Assembly: GCA_963971225.1 (NCBI GenBank)
Contig: OZ020267.1
Span: 33,475,989-33,539,988, forward strand
Direction: 5' to 3'
Length of the DNA stretch: 64,000 nt
Source of the DNA: Melieria omissa
Lineage: Eukaryota > Arthropoda > Insecta > Diptera > Ulidiidae
This document shows positions 11,131 through 22,639 of this stretch, one piece after another (position 1 is the stretch's first letter; each line of letters opens with the position of its first letter). Below the pieces are notes generated by a model, which had not been told where the DNA came from, searched no databases, and was given only the letters and a program-made list of their open reading frames with translations. A program made the translations under genes and the position numbers.

Positions 11131-11901
11131 CATGCAACATTTCATGGGTATTTTCAGGTCTTGGAACAGGAAAAAGTCGGTAAAAACGGTCTTGATTTAT
11201 GAAGTAATGCCTAAATTTGTTACTGATAGCAATATTTCTGATATTAGTTGCTAATAATTGAAGAAACTTCAACCAAGAATCATATTAAATAATCCCTTTC
11301 AATTTTATACATTTTGCTGACTTTACCTTAAGAATTATATAAATTTTTCATTCCGGAACAGATCAACTTATCTTCCTCTCTATTTTCTTTAGAATCTGGA
11401 GTCATCAATCTTGGCAGAAATTGCCTGAGCTGTTTTTTTGTTTTGCTATAAATTGCAATGTAAATCGTTCAAATATACAAACTCAGTCACCATTTTCTAA
11501 CTTTTGGACGAATTAAAAATGATAAAAATATTTTACAAAATCAAATCAAGTTTAGTTTTTATAAAACATAGTAACATTTTTAGGTTAAATTAGATTTTAG
11601 TCAAAAAAACAGCTCATGAATGGTTCAACTTAAGATTATACAACATTGTATTGTAACTGTAATTGTTTTGCAATTGTATTATCTTTCGTTCAACGACAAT
11701 GCGCAACTTCCCTATTGACGAATCTAGATATCTCGTGGATTCCAGTGTAAACCTTACAATCTCCCTAATGTTTAGACTAAAAGTTCAAATAGGTTAGTAA
11801 GAAACCAGGAACTTAAAACTTTTAGGGTCGATTTCATCACGCGGAGTTGGATTCGAAATTTTTGCTTAATAATAATTTTTGTTTAATAAATTTTGTCAAC
11901 T
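11131..11901. other. Intergenic AT-rich DNA, nothing recognised
   Basis: No open frame, repeat boundary or RNA gene could be recognised here. Confidence 0.4.
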
Positions 11902-11915
11902 TAAGTAGTAATGAA

Positions 11916-12421
11916 GTCTCACCGAAGTGGATAACTCTGTGCTCCCTCCGATATCTGCCCTGTATTTGCGTATTGACAGGTTGAGTAAAACTTACATCGA
12001 GTCCTCATGGCGGAGCAGAACTGATTGCAGTACCTGCCGGGCAATATGGCCTTCCCTTTCCGTGAGGAAAACACGATATGTACTGTCCCTGAGTCGAACC
12101 TCTATTAGGCAGCTTGTTGGAGGCATTACTGGACACTGCGCCATTGGATCTATGCTGGTCAAATGGTGCCTCTCGTCCAGTGATGTCTGCAGAAGCTGTG
12201 GAGATGAGGAAGATGTGGAAACGATCCAACACTACCTGTGCCACTGCCCGGCTCTGCAGGAACGCCGACTCCGTACCTTGGGGTCAAGGTTCCTGGTAGA
12301 CTTGACCTGCGCAGCAGTAGTTGAAATATCGGATCTACTCTCCTTCAACAAGAGGTCGAATTGGTTTCGAGTGGAAGTGCTGCCCTTGGGACGCACACAC
12401 CCTTCCCTACCTAACCTAACC
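11916..12421 (+). mobile_element. 5'-truncated LINE with 14-bp target duplication
   Basis: TAAGTAGTAATGAA is present at 11902-11915 and again at 12422-12435, a perfect 14-bp target-site duplication. Between them is the C-terminal end of a LINE ORF2 with an uninterrupted frame of about 165 codons: LSRTSIRQLVGGITGHC, then a zinc-knuckle-like CRSCGDEEDVETIQHYLCHC, then LQERRLRTLGSRFL. The element ends with CCTACCTAACCTAACC. An intact frame and perfect duplication suggest a fairly recent insertion. The 5' end is truncated, as usual for target-primed reverse transcription. Confidence 0.88.
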
Positions 12422-12435
12422 TAAGTAGTAATGAA

Positions 12436-13270
12436 ACGAGCAAGTTTGAAAAACATAGCGTGTGAAGTTATAAATTGTGTTTCCTCCGTTTTTGTTACTC
12501 AAATAGGGACAAAAGTTAAGTCAAGTTATAATTTCAAGAGTTACGCAAATATTTGTCGGAAATTGTGTGTAAATTACGTAATTTGACATTTCATAACTCT
12601 AGAAATTCAATGCAAAAGTTTAATTGAGTGGTTTTTTATTTTAGAATTTGCGATTGCTTCCTATTCAGAAATGAGAAAAGTTGGTCCAAAGCAAACAAAA
12701 TAAGTTTAGAACTTTTGGTTCAAACGAAAACGGCAAACAAAATCAGCTTTATTTCATTTTTCCAAATTTTTTGCTTTTATTGCCGAGGGTCCAGAGATTT
12801 GTTATTTTGATTTTCATCGCTCAAATTTTTCATACAAAATGCCCCTCGCTCACAAAGATTAAACTCGTGTTCCTAAATATGATTACTCCAAATCAATCAA
12901 ACTTTGCAAATTTTCCGATTTTTAATCGAATTACCTGTGAACTGCGAAGAACACGAAAATTACGAAGTTACATTTTGAAACTTGTGCTAATTTCAGGAGT
13001 TAACGAAATCAGGAGTTGAGTTAGGTTAAAAAACTCAAGTCACAATTTTGATGGAAAATCAAAAGTTATTATTAAAAAAATCTACTGAAGAAACCTTAAA
13101 CGTTGTTGCTTTAGGAAACTTGCCTTAAAGTTGCATCAGTTGTTAAAGTTGTTGTCTTAAAGTTGCATCAGAAGTTATTAAACTTGGAGGGAAGAAATCG
13201 ACCCCTAGTCTTTTTTTGCCATGAACGAATATTGACATATAAAATGTAAGACAGTTTATTTTTTCCAAAC
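12436..13270. other. Intergenic AT-rich DNA, nothing recognised
   Basis: Short open frames at 12628-13019 have no recognisable domain and lie in low-complexity AT-rich sequence. Confidence 0.4.
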
Positions 13271-13274
13271 CATA

Positions 13275-13385
13275 ACACAACAGAAGTTTTTCTATTAGTC
13301 TTTCAACATGTCCACCCATTAGGCAGTGTTTCAGAAGTACAGCAATCATTGCGCCGATGGACTTCCGGCCTAGTTTCACTTAAAT
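13275..13385 (-). pseudogene. LINE C-terminal fragment
   Basis: On the minus strand LGRKSIGAMIAVLLKHCLMG, followed by GHVERL, matches the region just ahead of the zinc-knuckle in the LINE at 11916-12421 (there LSRTSIRQLVGGITGHC). The knuckle itself is lost. Confidence 0.65.
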
Positions 13386-13389
13386 CTAA

Positions 13390-14930
13390 CCTCTAGAATC
13401 TAGAATATATTAAAAAGCTCTCATGGTCAACTGGATTTTCTATAGATTTTTCTCTACAGAGTCTTTGGGTAAGTCAACTAACTTTCTGTAGACCGAAATA
13501 AGTAAATAAATAAAATATACTAAGGGTAGAACAAGTCTTTAACACATCGAATGGATTGGTTAGGCCTTTTGTATACTAAAGTTAATTTAAATCGCTGTGT
13601 GGATTGAACACATTGTTGTCAAGTGTAATGGGCCTTCTTATACCACTTAAACAACAACAAATATTTGGCTAAAAAAGTCCATTATTTGGCTCAGATAGAC
13701 CGAGCTTAACTTAACCACAGCAATAAATAGTTCTTGGTTTTGGTGAACAAAAAATTTGTTTGGCGAAAACAACACAATTTCTAGTTCTGCCTAAATACAT
13801 TTTTCCGAGTAGGTAGGAATGGAATGGGATGGATATGAGGAGAACCGAGAAAGTGAACTCTTAAGGATCCAATTTCTCACTCACGCTAGATAGCCCATTG
13901 TGCTTAAGACTCGTGAGGAAAAGGATTAAAGAGGAGAGTAATGTGGGTTTTCAGTTTTTCGTTTCTACTTCCTTTGTTCTTGAGGGGATAAAAAAAATTC
14001 AAGATACTGAACCCCATTAGAATATGGCGATATGTATATCAAATGAAAGAGGAAAGGCTCAAGAATTTAAATAAAATTGATTTTTTTTTAAGCTATTTGT
14101 AAAAAAAGGTAATGAAAAAGGTCCTTTGAAAATTTTAATGCTTTATATCCTTGAAAATTCATATAGAACTTTCTTAAAAAGTAACTTTGTTTAAACCCAA
14201 AAACTCCTTGATTATGCGTCAAAATTTAATTACTCTTTTTTTCGAAAGTTATTAAAAATAAGGCGGAAGCTGCAATTCTAATTAAGTACGAACATTCTAA
14301 TTTATTTGAGTATCAGTATTTGAAATAATGAAACGACACAAAATCAGCGAAGAAGGAGATTGCGCGAGTAGATTACTGCTATGAGTCTAAAGCAGAAAAA
14401 TTGTAATTTAATTAAAAATTTTATTTAAAAAATTTTTATAAATATTTTAAATATTCAAAATACTAACTAAGATATTTCAGTCGTTTGTGTTACTGACTCT
14501 TCAAGTTGAAGCATAACGCAAATGCTTTAAATTTTTCACAGACAAATGTCTGATTTGCGCTAAAATTTTGCATATTTTTAGGCTGCACTACATTAAAAAC
14601 TCGAAGCAAATGCGTTGCCTCTGCATATCTAATGTGCACTTTGTGTGAATCCAAACTAAAATTTTTGATAGTAGGTAGTTGCATATCTTGTGTTGAATTA
14701 ATTTATCATAGTCAACAATTGTTGTTGTTACTTTCGATTTTATTACCAAACTATAGATTATGATCTTAATAGCTGTTGAGTTCTACTGCGTCATAAGCAA
14801 AATTACTCCGATCTACCATTCCAAACGAAAGTTTACTTTTCCACAATTTGAAAGTTTTACTTCGTGTTTTATATCCCGAAAGTGCATAAAAAAAATGTAA
14901 TGAAAATTATCTCAAGTACAACAGTCACCA
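13390..14930. other. Intergenic AT-rich DNA; weak repeat at 13985-14180
   Basis: No gene is seen. About 13985-14180 shares short blocks with dispersed repeats A and B (ATATCAAATGAAAGAG, TTTTAATGCTTTA, ATATCCTTGAAAATT) and may be a third, decayed copy. Confidence 0.35.
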
Positions 14931-14934
14931 CTTG

Positions 14935-15570
14935 CAGTGACAGTCCAGTCCAGGCATGTGATTCATCTTAACACTTGTTTGCTCAACTCAAGTTCCAAGC
15001 GAAAGGCTGGACCGCATTCTGTTTGTCTACTTGCAACTTTTACAAACTCTACTCTACGCTGCTGTCGCCGAGTGCCGGGCGCTATGTCTACAAACAAACA
15101 GCCAGCGAACACACAACGACGAAGAAAGCCACCCAGCAGCGGTGTTGGCTGAGCCGACTTACGATCAGACGCGAAGCGAGCAATCACGTAAAAGAAACCG
15201 AAATTCTGCGCTCGAACAAAACCAAAGCGAAGCGGCCGGCCGCAGTCAGTCTGCAAGAAGTTAGAGGTGCCAGCTCACACACACGTCGCACCGGTCGTAG
15301 CCGGTGAATGCATTCAGTCGTCGGTACCAAACCAGCTTCGAACCAACAGTGATAGTGTAAAGAAATGCGTGAAAGAAACGATTAACAGTTAGAAGTGAAT
15401 ATTTATTGCACACAACAGAAGAGTCGCCGCGACAATCGCAACTGACGCGCTCCATCGGTAATTAGCCAAGTGTTGTTTACTAATTGTCGCTGCGGCCCAG
15501 GCCCAGTGAAATGTGATGAAGTGAAGAGCCGCTGGCACCAATACGCAAATTTGTGTTTATGGCAGCATCG
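14935..15570 (+). promoter_or_regulatory. Candidate promoter / non-coding first exon
   Basis: This is a local GC-richer island. A TCAGT initiator lies at 15314-15318, followed by leader-like sequence rich in GTGAA and AACAG words, and a good donor (CATCG|GTATGTGTG) with GT at 15571-15572. Short frames occur in all phases but none looks coding. It could be a distal 5' exon of gene 2 or of an unannotated transcript. No TATA box is evident. Confidence 0.3.
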
Positions 15571-15574
15571 GTAT

Positions 15575-17240
15575 GTGTGAGTGTGTGAGTGAGTGAGTGA
15601 ATGAGTGAATGCTGCTAACGAGTGTCGAGCGTTGTGCGCCAAGTGTGCGCCAACAATTTTACCAAACAACACCAACAATGGCAGCAATCATGCGCCAGCA
15701 GCATTTGCAAAGCCGAAATGAATGAAGCGGAGAGTGCAAAAGTTTGACCCAGTAAACGGAAGCGGCCAGTGATGGCCATAATTGGTCGCGGCCACTGTTG
15801 CCAATTTGGTCATCAATTGTGATTGTGTGCAGTGTGTTTGGTTGGTGTTGTTATTGTTATTGTTCGGTTCGATTTCCACCATTTCTGCATTGTCCATGCA
15901 TTGGCCCGAAGGCGGAAATGTGCATGCGAACACCAAATGGACAGCCGGGCGCTAACCAGTTCTTGCATTTCAACACATGTGAAAAGTGAAAATCGGCTTT
16001 GTGAATTGATTCAATTGGTTCGTTCGTTCGTAGAAGTTCAGTCATTGCATTCTCTGCAATGACAGCCTGCGGGCACTTTTTGTTGTGTTTTGAAATTCTT
16101 GCAAAAGTTGCGCCGTAAGCGAGTAATTAGCGCATGCGCAGCATTTCGTCTGCCTTGTCGACGTGCCGCTGCGGTTGCCGTCAGATGAAAATCATAATTC
16201 GCTCTAATACACAAGTTCACATTTGTCTTACTTTTTGGTGTTGTTCTTTTTTTCGGTTTATTTGTTTTGGATTTTCTTTTGACGGCGCTGAAATTTACTG
16301 GTTCCATGCTTTAACATGCAATTTGTGGCTCATTATATATATATGTGTGTGTGCGTACGTGTGTGCGTGTAGTCAAACATATATAAAATTCATTAATTAC
16401 ACACTGCAAAGAATTAGTTTAGTAGTTTAGACATTTTAGAGCCGAAATTTTTGTTTTATTTTTAATATTTCAATACAGTTTTAAACACTGGAACTTAATA
16501 GTCTTTAATTATACCTAATTTGCATTGATATTTTCAAATATTCAGTTCAATACTTTGCAAACAATATTTAACCCTTTCGACCCCAAAGTTGCCTGAGAGC
16601 AACTTTACCTATTTGTCATCTTATAGCAAAAGCTGCGATTGATTTAAAATTTAATTTAAGTAGGCACGAAAAAATTAATATTTTTAGAAGTAAATTCAAA
16701 GCAAATTACAAAAGTTTTACTGTTATTCCCAAAATAATTTCCAATAATTTGCAGCAATATCAGTGAAAGTTTGTGTTCTAATTGAAGTCAACGAATTGGG
16801 CGCGGTTGATCCAAACCATGTTTCTTTAATAATGGTTAAATCAAATCAAAAAGTATTAATTTTGTATTTTTCTGTAAATATGAAATGATTTTTCTGTAAT
16901 TAAAAAATATTGATAAAAAATTGATTTGACCCGTTTTATTATGTGAGAGTCTTTTAGTCAGTACTGATCGACCTTACGCTCAGTACTATCTTTCTGTCAA
17001 TCTTCTTTCAATTGTTTCCATTACTTCTGTATAGATTACACTACTTGACATTTTAGGTGTCGAGTAGTATAAGACACCTACAATTTTTTTTTTTTTACTA
17101 ACTTTGGATAGCTGAACATGAAACTAAAAATCATAAAATTCTCTTAAGCAGCAAATTCTCGAAAATTCTTCGACAAAACCAGTTTCTTTTCCGTTATTTC
17201 GAATCATCCGACTAACACAAGTGGTCCGTATTTCAAAAGA
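15575..17240. other. Intergenic unique DNA, nothing recognised
   Basis: The region includes a short TG-rich microsatellite at about 16340-16370. TTAACCCTTTCG at 16568-16579 matches the left end of the TTAA-type MITE family described at 41220, but no right end was found. Open frames on both strands lack recognisable domains. Confidence 0.35.
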
Positions 17241-17241
17241 G

Positions 17242-17601
17242 AGTCTTAGTCTTAGTCTTAGTCTTAGTCTTAGTCTTAGTCTTAGTCTTAGTCTTAGTCT
17301 TAGTCTTAGTCTTAGTCTTAGTCTTAGTCTTAGTCTTAGTCTTAGTCTTAGTCTTAGTCTTAGTCTTAGTCTTAGTCTTAGTCTTAGTCTTAGTCTTAGT
17401 CTTAGTCTTAGTCTTAGTCTTAGTCTTAGTCTTAGTCTTAGTCTTAGTCTTAGTCTTAGTCTTAGTCTTAGTCTTAGTCTTAGTCTTAGTCTTAGTCTTA
17501 GTCTTAGTCTTAGTCTTAGTCTTAGTCTTAGTCTTAGTCTTAGTCTTAGTCTTAGTCTTAGTCTTAGTCTTAGTCTTAGTCTTAGTCTAAGTCTTAGTCT
17601 T
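17242..17601. repeat. (TTAGTC)60 hexanucleotide array
   Basis: 360 bases, 60 units of AGTCTT (equivalently TTAGTC), are perfect except for one T-to-A change near 17589. Reading through gives a meaningless Ser-Leu open frame. The near-perfect homogeneity is unusual next to the other decayed repeats in the window. It is not the arthropod telomere repeat TTAGG. Confidence 0.97.
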
Positions 17602-17867
17602 TCCAGCGATATGTAGATTGTTCAAATCAGATGAGATTTGGAAAAGTTACTGACGGTGAAAGTAAAAAAAGCGAATTTTTCAAAAATGTTAGATTTTCCA
17701 ATGATTTTTTGTGGATAAAATAAATTATCTCCCCTGGTTTTAAAATCTGAGATAAAATATATACCTATTATCTGTGCAAATCTTATGCCTGACATCAATA
17801 GAATCAAAAGAAAAATGATAAAGCTATGACTAAGTGAAAACATCAACATTTATTACAAGGTGCGACA

Positions 17868-18061
17868 GTCGGCCTCGATAGTTCAGCGGGTAGCGGCTTC
17901 TCATACCGAGCGCTCCAGGTTCGATTCCTGGCTTGGGCTGGAAAAAACGCTCATCTACTTCTATCGCTATTCACATAAAGGGAATGAGAATTACAAGAAT
18001 AGCACAAGTGCGCTCTTGGGAGGCCTCTCATACAGAGGCAACCACTAAACCAACCAACACC
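17868..18061 (+). mobile_element. tRNA-derived SINE with 8-bp target duplication
   Basis: The first 75 bases are tRNA-like: an A box (TAGTTCAGCGGG, 17879-17890), a B box (GGTTCGATTCC, 17918-17928), and a perfect 5-bp T stem (CCAGG/CCTGG) around a 7-base loop. A body unrelated to tRNA, with GGCCTCTCATACAGAGGC, follows to about 18061. GTGCGACA is found at 17860-17867 and 18062-18069, then an A-run. A head of this kind, a body and direct repeats define a SINE. The anticodon position may read CAT, but the anticodon stem is poor, so this is not a functional tRNA gene. Confidence 0.85.
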
Positions 18062-18069
18062 GTGCGACA

Positions 18070-18765
18070 AAAAAAAAATTTTCGAGACCCATCCAAATGT
18101 TGATTAAGGCGTGAAACTTGAGGTCATTCGTAGTAACTTGGCATAGTCAGTTTTTCAATTTTCTGATCCGATGTTTTTTTAAATTACAACAACACTTTTA
18201 TCATCGATTAGCTGTCCAAGTAACGTGTTTTTCAAAAAAAATTTTATCGAATCGTATCTTTTTGTCCATTGTCTATGAGATACTTTGAAAATATGAATAC
18301 ACATTTAAGACAAATATATATGTCGTGTATATGTTTGTATGATTGTATGATTGCCTTTCAATGACTCGCATATGGACTGAACTTGATTCTAGTGAGTAGT
18401 GAAACTTGTAAATTGTCCCAAACATTTGTTTCCTACATTCAATCGTATCTTATCCCTTTTTATCTCATCTTTTTGTTCACAATCGATAAAACCTTTTGAA
18501 AATCTGTCTGAAACACATTTGTATATAATTCTACTGCCTGTAAAAAAAAACAAACTGATATCTGCTGAAGAAGTGTAAAATCTTATTTGTAAATATTTGT
18601 CTATGTAGCTTGAAAGCAAAAGATTGGAGATTTCGTCTTCTGGTAGCAGATTTATAGCATAGAATACAGTAATAGCCTTATGTGATGGCAAAAAGAAGGT
18701 TTTCTAAACCATCCATGTTGTATATGCAAATTTTTATATATCTGAAAGCAGTGATTTATTTGGTT
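18070..18765. other. Intergenic AT-rich DNA, nothing recognised
   Basis: A 100-codon minus-strand open frame (18389-18691) has no recognisable domain and is probably chance. Confidence 0.4.
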
Positions 18766-18769
18766 AGCT

Positions 18770-19045
18770 CAGTTAGTCGGACCGCGCTTTCACGAAACTG
18801 AACTCGACTGACAATTTGAGGTTTCTGAGCTCATCCTCGCGGAGGAACATAGGTCTGAGCCGCCCGAAAGCTGGGCACTCACACATGAACTGCACCAATA
18901 TTTCGTTGTCTTCAAGACAAATGTTGCATAAAGCCGAGTCTTTGATCCCAATCCTGGTGAGGTCCTCGTTAAAATGAATTAAGCCTGTGACGAGCTCTAA
19001 GATATTTCTCAAGTAACTCTGCTCTAAGCCCAGCAGTTAGCTTCT
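18770..19045 (-). pseudogene. LINE C-terminal fragment (minus strand)
   Basis: The minus strand reads LELVTGLIHFNEDLTRIGIK, then DSALCNICLEDNEILVQFMC and ECPAF. The spacing C-x2-C...C-x-C is the zinc-knuckle-like C-terminal motif of LINE ORF2 proteins in which LVTGH and CECPAF are common signatures. The reverse transcriptase is absent. It is a different subfamily from the CCTAA-tailed copies. Confidence 0.75.
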
Positions 19046-19049
19046 TCTG

Positions 19050-20990
19050 TGGGCGCATCAATGAATATCTTTGACTGCCTGAATGTTGTAAATCGCGCCA
19101 GTAGTCGGAATGCCATTTTACTGGAATTTTCTAAACAACGTTTGAGACAAATACCAGTTGAAACCCTAACAGATATTTGGGGGTGTGATGCTCAAAAAAG
19201 TCCTTGTACGTGCAAGGGATATACTGGGTTTAGACAGTGGTCCTCAATGTGAAAAAGACCCATTATGGTTTGAGTTCTAACTTCTAGTATGCGTTCCGTA
19301 TAGCAAAAAGTAGACCGTCACATGTAGGTAAACATGTAGCTGTGACAAGACTCATTCTCCAGGTAAAATCAATTCCTTTAGTCACTGCTCAAGTACAAAA
19401 GTCCTTGTTGACAGGTGTCGAAAGTTGTGTCAGCTATTGAAGTCACACAAAAGCTATTTAAATCATAAATTTAACTTTATCAGAAAGTATTATAAATAAC
19501 GAAAAAACGCCACACTCTGTCAAATGAATTTGCATTTTGGAGAAAACATCTCGAGCAACATGTCACACTGCAAGTTTGTGCCAAACGCGCTAACGAGCTC
19601 TGTTTGAGGGAAAGCGCCAAAGCATTGATTGGTATTTCTGAACTCGTATCAACAAATATGAATTGGATTAAAAAATACAAAATTGTTTTTGTTTTCATAA
19701 AAAACAAATGACATGCGTATTTATCAAATAAACAATGCCATTCGAAAAGCATCAACATCAACTGAAGCACCCTAAATGTCATATTTGTACACTGATGTAA
19801 CTGACATCTAAGCTCCACAATTTTTTCTCACTGTACACTGTGCACAGTGCTTTAAAAACCAGTGAAATTGTCACACGAAAATTGCCTGTAAATACAACCA
19901 ACGACTTTTAATTCTATCAGAGATAAACAAACCACATGAATTTTTGATGAAATCAAAAAGCAACGCTCAGAACAGTGGGTCGCATTGAACGAAAGACAAA
20001 GTGAAAGAGAAAATTCATGCAAGACAACGAAAAGGTAACAGTCTTTACAAAGTCAAAAACCGGTAAAACATAAACTCACAAAAACGGCAAAAAACCAAAT
20101 GTAAAGCAGAAAAAGCAAATAAAAAAAAATCATAACAAAAATTGAGAAAACGCCGCGACTGGTGGCAGCAAGTGGGAGCGTTGACTGCGCCAGCATTCGA
20201 AATTCGATTTGATTTCGTGCGCGGCACTGGCAAAGCAACAACAAAATCTGCACTTTAGCTGACAGTAAGTCTGGCGCCGAAGAAAGTAAAAGCAACGTGT
20301 ACGTGCAGTCAGCGCGCTGGCGGCTTTTATTGATGGGCGCCGACAACGCCCCGAACGTGCTGGGGGCACATTGACGCGACCGCCAGCAGTGCAGCGTAAC
20401 AAATTTTATTTCAAAATAAATTGCAAATTACATTTGGCTGCTTGGCAGCCTTCAAATTTCTATTAGTGTGAGTGTGTGTGTGTGTTGAAAATCAATGAAT
20501 GGATTTTTTTAAATCAGTGTTTTTGCTTGGTTGCTGCAAAAGTTGCATGTTGGCAGCATTTGCAATTTAAAGATTTAAGTTTCTCGTGCCAGCAACAGCC
20601 ACGGAATATTTTCGTCTCGTTAGTTTTTATTTTTTGCATGATTGCCAACAAAAGAATGGCAGCAATTTGTATCTTGTGGAGCATTAAAAAACAAGTTGTG
20701 AACAGTCACAACTGTTGGTTGTGATTTTGGAATGAACAGAGAAGTGATTAGAGAACTGAATAGATAATAGAGGAAGCTACTCTGAGGGTATGTAAAGCAA
20801 ATACCTGAAATATATTAGTGGATATAGAAGGATATAGAAATCCAATATTTTTGCATGCATTGAAGGTTGTAGTTCGCATAGTTGGAATAATCCAATTTAT
20901 GTTAAATATGAAGAATATTTTTTCGACAACTAATTATATGTATTGTTCAAAAACTTTAAGGTCATTCCGTGCTCATAGACTCTTACGAAT
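19050..20990. other. Intergenic DNA, nothing recognised
   Basis: The 20030-20460 part is GC-richer and unique-looking and may be regulatory. Open frames there overlap on the minus strand without domain similarity. No RNA gene or repeat boundary was found. Confidence 0.35.
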
Positions 20991-20999
20991 CAGTATCCC

Positions 21000-22596
21000 G
21001 ACATTGCAATACCGAGGGACACAATCTCACTAAAGTTCAGTTTTGTCAAAAGATTTAAAACTGAACTTGGTAACAAAAGGAACTGGATAGGTAAAGGATC
21101 TGAAACGTATCTGATAGACCAGCATATGATATCCTGGTACACAGATGGCTCCTTAACAGAGGAGGGTACCGGGATAGGCGTATATGGGCCGAGGATAAGA
21201 TACTCGGAACCTACGGGAAAACACACCACCATCTTCCAGGCGGAAATATACGCCATTGAATGGTGTGCTTATTTCAATCTGGCAAGGGGATACCGGAACC
21301 GAAAGATTGCTATCCTCTCCGACAGCCAAGCGGCAATCAAGGCTCTAAGATTCTACCAGGTGTCCTCGAAACTGGTTTTGGAGTGCCTTGAGAAGCTAAA
21401 CGAACTTGGCCGTTACAACAAGGTCTGGGTACTTTGGGTTCCGGGCCACGCTGGCATTGAAGGAAACGAATGAGCTGACGAACTGGCAAGAAGGGGAGCT
21501 TCCAAACCTTTTGTCGGCCCGGAACCCGTTTGTGGTTTGGGAAAAGGAGCTTCCTCTATTCTAACTACAGGGTAGGCCATTTAAAGTGGAAGCATCTGGT
21601 AACCCTATAACTTTTGTCAGATCGACTAATGACATAGCGCGTTGGAAGCGTCATTCCAAGACAATTTATACCGTGGAACAATACACTCCAAAAGAACGTG
21701 CTGAAATTGTTCAGCTTTACATTCAAAATAACTTCTCGATTGTGAAAACCAAACGGCGATTATGAGTGGCCACCGAGATCACCCGATTTGACGCCGCCAG
21801 ACTTTTTTTTATGGGGCTACTTGAAGTCCAAGGTATACACCAACAAGCCAAGGCTCTAGCTCAACTAGCTCAACTCAGAGCCAACATACGCCGCGAAAAA
21901 AGAGCCATATCGGCCGATACACTGGCAAAAGTGATGGAAAATGCCGAAAAAAGGGCACATTTTGCGGCCAAAGCTAATGGTGGCCATTTACGCGATATCA
22001 TTTTCAAAAACTAACTAGAAAATTTCTCATTGGACCAAAATAAATGAATATCGAGATGAAAACAAAAAAAAAACATTTTGTTTCCTCTTTTTTTTTCAAA
22101 AACAAGAATGGCCTTCCACTTTAAATGGCCTACCCTGTAGAAAGGATAACCAGAAGGAATCAATACTGAGAAAATTTACCAGGTTTAGAGCATTCAAAGA
22201 TGGTTATCGGGTCCTACAATAGGAAAATATTCGAGGATTGCATGACCCTATCAAAGAATAATCTAAGGATTATCACAAGAATGCTAACAGGGCACTGCAG
22301 ATTCATCATCTAGCGAAACTAGGAATCCGTGAAAACGGGTATTGCAGGTTCTGCTTGCAGGAAAATGCGACTGCACTACATATACAAGGAGAGTGCTCTG
22401 TACTCATGCATACAAGAAAGAAACACCTGGGGACCATCTTATATCAGGTACGGACTAGGTATCCAAAGGTGTAGGAAGCATACTAAAATTCCTCCTGGAT
22501 ACTTGACTCACTGACAGTCTGTGAAGTCCAAGTAGGGGGCACAATAGATCTGCAGGTCGCAGTGCATCATCCCCATCAATAATAATAATAATGCTC
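21000..22596 (+). mobile_element. LINE RNase H and 3' end, split by a Tc1-like element
   Basis: From 21126 the frame reads a clear RNase H domain: SWYTDGSLTEEGTGIGVYGP, FQAEIYAIEWCAYFNLA, ILSDSQAAIKAL and VWVLWVPGHAGIEGNE, with a stop replacing one codon at 21472. The Asp-Glu-Asp catalytic residues are recognisable. It continues to 21567, is interrupted by the insertion 21568-22137, and resumes with NLRIITRMLTGHC and a zinc-knuckle-like YCRFCLQENATALHIQGEC. It ends near 22596 with an (AAT)n tail. The reverse transcriptase part is missing. Confidence 0.85.
21568..22137. mobile_element. Deleted Tc1/mariner-type element inside a LINE
   Basis: The left end CAGGGTAGGCCATTTAAAGT and the right end (22113-22137) are perfect 25-base inverted repeats. 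TA flanks both sides (21566-21567, 22138-22139), the Tc1/mariner target duplication. The 570-base interior carries the start of an HTH domain (YTPKERAEIVQLYIQNNFSI) fused directly to the transposase C-terminus (a WPPRSPDLTPPDFFLWGYLK-like block, then AQLRANIRREKRAI and GGHLRDIIFKN), with a frameshift. It is internally deleted and would need an active relative to move. Confidence 0.93.
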
Positions 22597-22639
22597 ATAG
22601 AAACCCTCAGTCAAAATACTTGGACAGTAGATTTTCATA

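Noticed and set aside
14937..15307. Protein-coding gene in the GC-richer island
   Set aside because: Competing frames in several phases on both strands, no domain, no splice-consistent extension.
17221..17616. 131-codon Ser-Leu repeat protein
   Set aside because: It is a reading of the (TTAGTC)n array with no start context or domain.
17871..17943. Functional tRNA gene
   Set aside because: B box and T stem are good, but the acceptor and anticodon stems are poor, a SINE body follows, and direct repeats flank the unit.
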